From the NCBI GenBank assembly GCA_026197015.1, contig JAPHRB010000098.1, positions 1-9,433 on the forward strand: DNA of 9,433 nucleotides, given 5' to 3'. A program made the position numbers and the translations under genes. The notes under the pieces were generated by a model. The model was not told the origin of the DNA. It saw nothing but the letters and a program-made list of their open reading frames with translations, and ran no database searches. Of the stretch, positions 5,173 through 9,433 are shown one piece after another. Each line of letters starts with the position of its first letter. The first letter of the stretch is position 1. Origin of the DNA: Gammaproteobacteria bacterium (lineage in GTDB: Bacteria; Pseudomonadota; Gammaproteobacteria; SZUA-229).

Positions 5173-8013
5173 GTGACCGAAACAACTAAAGACTATAAAG
5201 ACACATTAAATTTGCCCGCAACTGATTTTCCAATGCGCGGAAATCTTGCTAAACGCGAACCAGAAATGCTTAAGCAATGGCAGGAAAATAATCTTTATCA
5301 AAAAATTCGTAAAGCCAGCGAAGGCCGACCTAAATTTATTTTGCACGATGGTCCTCCTTATGCAAACGGTAATATTCATATTGGTCACGCCGTAAACAAG
5401 GTTTTAAAAGACATCATAATTAAAAGTCGCACTCTTGATGGATTTGATGCACCTTACATTCCTGGCTGGGATTGTCACGGCCTGCCAATTGAATTAAATG
5501 TAGAAAAGAAAATTGGTAAACCCGGACAGAAAGTTGATGTTAAAACTTTTCGAGATAAATGCCGGGAATATGCACAAACACAGGTTAACGGGCAACGAGC
5601 TGACTTTATTCGCCTGGGCGTATTAGGTGACTGGGACAACCCATACCTCACAATGGACTTTAAATTCGAAGCTAACATTGTTCGCACACTTGGCAAAATT
5701 ATTGATAAGGGCCACCTGCACAAAGGCAGCAAACCCGTTCACTGGTGCCTTGACTGTGGATCTGCTTTAGCAGAAGCAGAAGTTGAGTATGAAGACAAAA
5801 CATCTTCAGCTATAGATGTGGTATTTAAAGCTATTGATAGTAATGCCATTTTTGAAGCCTGTGGTGCTGAGAAAAATGATTCGCCTGTTGCCACTGTGAT
5901 CTGGACAACTACGCCATGGACATTACCCGCGAATATGGCTGTTTCACTACACCCAGATTTTGATTACGTTTTAGTAAAAGCAGAAACACCTATTGGTAAT
6001 ATTAATTTATTACTCGCAGAAGCCCTACACGAAAGCGCACTCGAACGTTATGAAGCGACTAAATTCAGTATCATTGGTCGCTGTCAGGGCAGCGATTTAG
6101 AAAACCAGTTATTACAACATCCATTTTATAAAAGACAGGTGCCCATTATTCTTGGCGACCATGTAACAACTGAAGCGGGTACGGGTGCGGTACATACAGC
6201 ACCTGGACATGGTCAGGATGACTATATTGTTGGTACAAAATATGGCCTTGAAGTATACAACCCGGTAGGTAGTAACGGTGTGTTTTTACCTGACACTGAA
6301 TTATTTGCTGGCCAGCACGTCAATAAAGCGAATGATGCTATTATTGAAGTATTAAAAGAAAATAATGTTCTACTGAAATTTCGTAAATTTAAACACAGCT
6401 ATCCTCATTGCTGGAGACACAAAACACCTATTATTTTTCGTGCAACACCTCAGTGGTTTATCAGCATGAATCAGAACGGTTTACGTGATCAGGCCATGAC
6501 GGCGATTAATGAAACAGAGTGGATGCCAGAATGGGGTAAGGCGCGTATAGAAGGCATGGTTGAAAACCGGCCTGACTGGTGCATTTCCCGTCAACGCACC
6601 TGGGGAGTACCAATTACACTTTTTGTTCATAAAGAAAGTGGTGAATTACACCCCAATACTCAGGAAATTATTAAAACGGTTGCTAATGATATTGAAAAAG
6701 AAGGCATAGATGCCTGGTTTTCAAAAACAGCAGAAGATATTCTTGGTGATGACGCAGCCAGTTATGACAAGGTAACTGATACACTTGATGTATGGTTTGA
6801 TTCTGGCGTTACCCATGTTAGTGTTTTAGAGCAACGTGATGAATTAAATGTGCCTGCTGATTTATACCTGGAAGGTTCTGATCAACATCGCGGCTGGTTT
6901 CAATCTTCACTACTCACCTCTGTCGCTATTAGAGAAAAAGCTCCGTATAAAACTGTTCTTACACATGGTTTTACAGTTGATGCGGATGGCAAGAAAATGT
7001 CCAAGTCATTAGGCAATGTAGTGCAGCCACAGAAAATATTTAATTCTCTTGGCGCAGATATTTTACGTTTATGGGTCGCTTCAACTGATTATAGTGCCGA
7101 GATGTCTGTCTCTGACGAGATTCTTAAACGAACAGCTGACTCGTATAGACGTATTCGAAACACTTCTCGCTTTCTACTCGCAAACCTTAATGGCTTTGAT
7201 CCTGATACAGACATGTTACAGGAGAAGGACATGCTGGCATTAGATAAGTGGGCAGTCGCACGAACACATCAGATACAAGATGAAATCATAACTGCTTATA
7301 AAGAATATAATTTTCATATTATTTATCAGAAATTACATAACTTCTGCTCTGAAGATATGGGTAGCTTTTATCTTGATGTTATCAAAGACAGACAATACAC
7401 AACGCATAAAGATAGTATTGCGCGACGTTCTGCACAAACAGCTATTAACCATATCATTGAAGCAATGACTCGCTGGATGGCGCCTATTTTAAGTTTTACT
7501 GCTGATGAACTCTGGCAGCAAATACCTGGCAAACATGGCGACTCTGTTTTACTTGAAACCTGGTATGATAAATTGTTTGAACTGAACGCATCTGACATTA
7601 TGAATGATGATTTCTGGACTACGATAAAAGAAACCCGGACGCTTGTTAGTAAACAACTAGAACAAATTCGTGTTGATGGAAAAATTGGTTCTTCACTAGA
7701 TGCAGAAGTCAAACTCTTCTGTAGCGAGAAACTTTACACTACCTTAAACGCACTGGATGACGAATTACGTTTCGTATTAATTACCTCATACGCCTCCGTT
7801 CATTTAAGTGATACCGCCCCCGAATCAAATGAAATATTTGAACTGGAAAACGGCGAAAAAATCAGTATTAATGTTGAAAAATCTGCACATGAAAAATGTA
7901 CTCGTTGCTGGCACCTACGAGAAGATGTAGGCACTCACACAGAGCATCCCGAGTTATGTGGCCGCTGCGTTGAAAACGTAGAAGGCAAAGGTGAAACAAG
8001 ACATTATGCCTGA
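5173..8013 (+). CDS. ileS: Isoleucyl-tRNA synthetase, class Ia (GTG start)
   Basis: IleS charges tRNA-Ile with isoleucine and edits mischarged valine. The 946-residue product (E. coli 938) carries all signatures. The HIGH motif is exact (H69-H72) in a PPYANGNIHIGH context. The CP1 editing domain shows WTTTPWTLPAN and GTGAVHTAPGHGQDDY. The DVWFDSG segment and an exact KMSKS (608-612) follow, then the anticodon-binding helical domain. The C-terminal zinc site has C909, C912, C929 and C932, matching E. coli C902/905/922/925 with a constant shift. This is the ordinary bacterial (type 1) enzyme. The start is GTG at 5173, which gives five extra residues before the DYKDTLNLP segment that opens E. 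coli IleS; no in-frame ATG lies before residue 21. A modest GAG ribosome site lies 11 bases upstream. Confidence 0.98.
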   Translation: MTETTKDYKDTLNLPATDFPMRGNLAKREPEMLKQWQENNLYQKIRKASEGRPKFILHDGPPYANGNIHIGHAVNKVLKDIIIKSRTLDGFDAPYIPGWDCHGLPIELNVEKKIGKPGQKVDVKTFRDKCREYAQTQVNGQRADFIRLGVLGDWDNPYLTMDFKFEANIVRTLGKIIDKGHLHKGSKPVHWCLDCGSALAEAEVEYEDKTSSAIDVVFKAIDSNAIFEACGAEKNDSPVATVIWTTTPWTLPANMAVSLHPDFDYVLVKAETPIGNINLLLAEALHESALERYEATKFSIIGRCQGSDLENQLLQHPFYKRQVPIILGDHVTTEAGTGAVHTAPGHGQDDYIVGTKYGLEVYNPVGSNGVFLPDTELFAGQHVNKANDAIIEVLKENNVLLKFRKFKHSYPHCWRHKTPIIFRATPQWFISMNQNGLRDQAMTAINETEWMPEWGKARIEGMVENRPDWCISRQRTWGVPITLFVHKESGELHPNTQEIIKTVANDIEKEGIDAWFSKTAEDILGDDAASYDKVTDTLDVWFDSGVTHVSVLEQRDELNVPADLYLEGSDQHRGWFQSSLLTSVAIREKAPYKTVLTHGFTVDADGKKMSKSLGNVVQPQKIFNSLGADILRLWVASTDYSAEMSVSDEILKRTADSYRRIRNTSRFLLANLNGFDPDTDMLQEKDMLALDKWAVARTHQIQDEIITAYKEYNFHIIYQKLHNFCSEDMGSFYLDVIKDRQYTTHKDSIARRSAQTAINHIIEAMTRWMAPILSFTADELWQQIPGKHGDSVLLETWYDKLFELNASDIMNDDFWTTIKETRTLVSKQLEQIRVDGKIGSSLDAEVKLFCSEKLYTTLNALDDELRFVLITSYASVHLSDTAPESNEIFELENGEKISINVEKSAHEKCTRCWHLREDVGTHTEHPELCGRCVENVEGKGETRHYA

Positions 8014-8497
8014 TAATTCTCCTGTCGGTTTTAGACACTGGTCCTGGATCACTATTTTAGTGATAACGCTTGACCAATTGACGAAAATTCTTGCCGATCA
8101 ATTTTTGCAATATCATCAACCGATTGAGCTCATTCCCATGTTCAACTTCACCCTTATGTATAATAAAGGTGCAGCGTTTAGTTTTCTGGCCAATGCGGGC
8201 GGCTGGCAACGCTGGTTTTTTCTAATTTTAACCAGTGCCGTGAGTATATTTATTTACCTGTGGTTAAGAAAAATAAAAACTCATCAAGTGCTTCAGTATT
8301 CTGCTTTAGCATTAATACTGGGCGGCGCTATTGGTAACTTGATAGACCGGGCAATTTATGGACATGTTATTGATTTTCTCGATGTCTATTACCAACAACA
8401 CCACTGGCCCGCATTTAATATTGCAGACTCTGCTATTACCATTGGCGCTATTTTACTAATTTACGATACACTGAAGAACCCACATGAAGACAGTTAA
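8006..8497 (+). CDS. lspA: Lipoprotein signal peptidase (signal peptidase II)
   Basis: LspA is an inner-membrane aspartyl protease that removes the signal peptide of prolipoproteins after lipidation. The 163-residue product has four hydrophobic segments (about 13-30, 67-87, 97-114 and 138-155). Family motifs are LDQLTK with D23, YNKGAAFSFL with N53, GGAIGNLIDR with catalytic D114, GHVIDFLD, and FNIADSAI with catalytic D141. I chose the ATG at 8006 because it gives an N terminus of the same length as E. coli LspA. An in-frame GTG at 7991 would add five residues (MKQDI). The start lies inside the end of ileS (8-base overlap), pointing to translational coupling. The gene is not truncated. Confidence 0.96.
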   Translation: MPDNSPVGFRHWSWITILVITLDQLTKILADQFLQYHQPIELIPMFNFTLMYNKGAAFSFLANAGGWQRWFFLILTSAVSIFIYLWLRKIKTHQVLQYSALALILGGAIGNLIDRAIYGHVIDFLDVYYQQHHWPAFNIADSAITIGAILLIYDTLKNPHEDS

Positions 8498-8912
8498 AGC
8501 AGATAGCCGATTATTACTTTTTTTTAAAATGGAACTTGAAGACGGTACAGAAGTTGAAAGCAACTTCGATGAAGAGGCTTTTGAATTTGAAATTGGTAAT
8601 GGAAGTTTAACAACGGGCATGGAAGACGCACTTATTGATAAAAATGAAGACGAGACAGTGTCTGTAGTACTATCACCTGAGCTTGCTTTTGGCATGCCTG
8701 ATGAAAATAATATTCATAATATAGCACTTGAAGATTTTCCAGATGATTTGCCCCCCGAAGTAAACCAGGTTATTGCATTTGACGGACCTGATGAGACTGA
8801 AATTATGGGTACAATAATTGGCCTCTCGAAAAATGAAGCTCAGGTTGACTTCAGTCATCCTCTATCTGGCCGTATTATAAAGTTCACCGCCAGAATAGTT
8901 TCCATTTTATAA
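8484..8912 (+). CDS. fkpB: FKBP-type peptidyl-prolyl isomerase, SlpA type
   Basis: FkpB (SlpA) is a small cytoplasmic prolyl isomerase and chaperone of the SlyD-like group. The 142-residue product (E. coli 149) has the FKBP core in two parts: ELEDGTEVESN at 18-28, the GNGSLTTGMEDAL segment at 39-51, and the C-terminal VDFSHPLSGRIIKF, corresponding to the family's VDFNHPLAG. Between them lies the inserted chaperone flap (about 70-125). It is acidic and lacks the histidine-rich metal tail of SlyD, which separates the two. The ATG at 8484 overlaps the end of lspA by 14 bases, with GAAGAA just upstream as a probable ribosome site. A T8A4 run (8518-8529) lies in codons 12-16. Its substrates are not known from the sequence; its place beside lspA and ispH is conserved in Gammaproteobacteria. 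Confidence 0.94.
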   Translation: MKTVKADSRLLLFFKMELEDGTEVESNFDEEAFEFEIGNGSLTTGMEDALIDKNEDETVSVVLSPELAFGMPDENNIHNIALEDFPDDLPPEVNQVIAFDGPDETEIMGTIIGLSKNEAQVDFSHPLSGRIIKFTARIVSIL

Positions 8913-8936
8913 CTGATTTATTAAGATTTATTTATT

Positions 8937-9433
8937 ATGAAAATACAACTTGCTAATCCCCGTGGTTTTTGTGCCGGTGTTGATCGCGCTATAGAAATTG
9001 TTGAAAGAGCGCTGGAAATTTTTGGTGCGCCTATTTATGTTCGTCATGAAGTTGTTCATAATACCTATGTAGTTAATCATCTGAAAAAAAATGGCGCTAT
9101 TTTTGTAGAAGAACTAAATGAAATCCCTGATGATTCCACCGTTATTTTTAGTGCTCATGGCGTGTCACAGGCAGTGCAGTTTGAAGCAAAAAACAGAAAA
9201 CTAAAAGTATTTGATGCGACCTGCCCTTTAGTAACAAAGGTGCACATGGAAGTTGCGCGTTATGCTAAATCAAACACGAATGTTATTTTAATTGGACACC
9301 AGGGCCACCCGGAAGTTGATGGAACCATGGGGCAGTTTAGCAATGAAAGTGCCAATATCTACCTGGTTGAAAACACTGACGATGTAAACGCCTTAAACCT
9401 GGATGCAAATATTGATCTGGCATATGTAACTCA
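8937..9433 (+). CDS. ispH: 4-hydroxy-3-methylbut-2-enyl diphosphate reductase, 3' truncated by window
   Basis: IspH (LytB) is the iron-sulfur enzyme of the last step of the MEP pathway, reducing HMBPP to IPP and DMAPP. About 165 codons are present before the window ends, roughly half of the usual 310-320 residues. The frame begins MKIQLANPRGFCAGVDRAIE. The residues visible fall at exactly the E. coli numbers: cluster ligands C12 and C96, and substrate-binding H41, H74, H124 and E126, the last two in GHQGHPE. The third cysteine ligand (C197 in E. coli) would lie outside the window. The ATG at 8937 follows fkpB by 24 bases of AT-rich DNA with only a weak ribosome site. It should be the last or near-last gene of the ribF-ileS operon. 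The truncation is due to the window edge, not to mutation. Confidence 0.97.
   Translation, partial: MKIQLANPRGFCAGVDRAIEIVERALEIFGAPIYVRHEVVHNTYVVNHLKKNGAIFVEELNEIPDDSTVIFSAHGVSQAVQFEAKNRKLKVFDATCPLVTKVHMEVARYAKSNTNVILIGHQGHPEVDGTMGQFSNESANIYLVENTDDVNALNLDANIDLAYVT

Noticed and set aside
7368..7712. 114-codon open frame on the minus strand inside ileS
   Set aside because: It lies antisense to well-conserved IleS sequence, has no plausible ribosome site or family motif, and is serine-rich as expected of a shadow frame.
8518..8529. T8A4 run in fkpB as a phase-variation tract
   Set aside because: The frame is intact, the run is short, and it encodes conserved hydrophobic residues of the FKBP strand; nothing else suggests switching.
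9084..9091. A8 run in ispH as a programmed frameshift site
   Set aside because: The zero frame carries the conserved IspH residues on both sides, so no frameshift is needed; Lys-Lys-Asn codons explain the run.

Overview
The window is an ordinary core-genome stretch of a gammaproteobacterium. The order obg, proB, (convergent) rpsT, murJ, ribF, ileS, lspA, fkpB, ispH is the layout I know from Pseudomonas-type Gammaproteobacteria, and the protein motifs align closely with E. coli and Pseudomonas counterparts. Composition is moderate to AT-rich, and more AT-rich from ribF onward. I cannot name the genus. There is no sign of phage, insertion sequence, CRISPR or tRNA.

Left part (1-1360): the last 42 codons of the GTPase gene obg are followed after 31 bp by proB (glutamate 5-kinase, first step of proline synthesis). 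A strong bidirectional hairpin at 1333-1357 ends proB and, from the other strand, rpsT.

Middle (1381-2522): rpsT (ribosomal protein S20) lies on the minus strand. It starts with TTG, as in E. coli, and has a clear sigma70 promoter with a GC-rich discriminator. Divergent from it is a 223-residue YcgR-like PilZ protein with both c-di-GMP-binding motifs intact. This is the one gene that is not standard housekeeping here and the most interesting item in the window.

Right part (2587-9433): murJ (lipid II flippase) is followed, after a gap holding a consensus -10 box, by a tightly packed run: ribF (FMN/FAD synthesis), ileS (isoleucyl-tRNA synthetase, GTG start), lspA (lipoprotein signal peptidase), fkpB (FKBP-type isomerase) and ispH (isoprenoid synthesis, cut by the window end). 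ileS/lspA and lspA/fkpB overlap, so this part is very likely one operon with translational coupling. The products serve cell-envelope building (MurJ, LspA, and IspH through undecaprenyl precursors), translation (IleS) and cofactor supply (RibF).

No previously undescribed system is evident. The findings are local: an embedded c-di-GMP effector, conserved start and promoter features of rpsT, and details of gene junctions. No intergenic stretch exceeds 300 bases.
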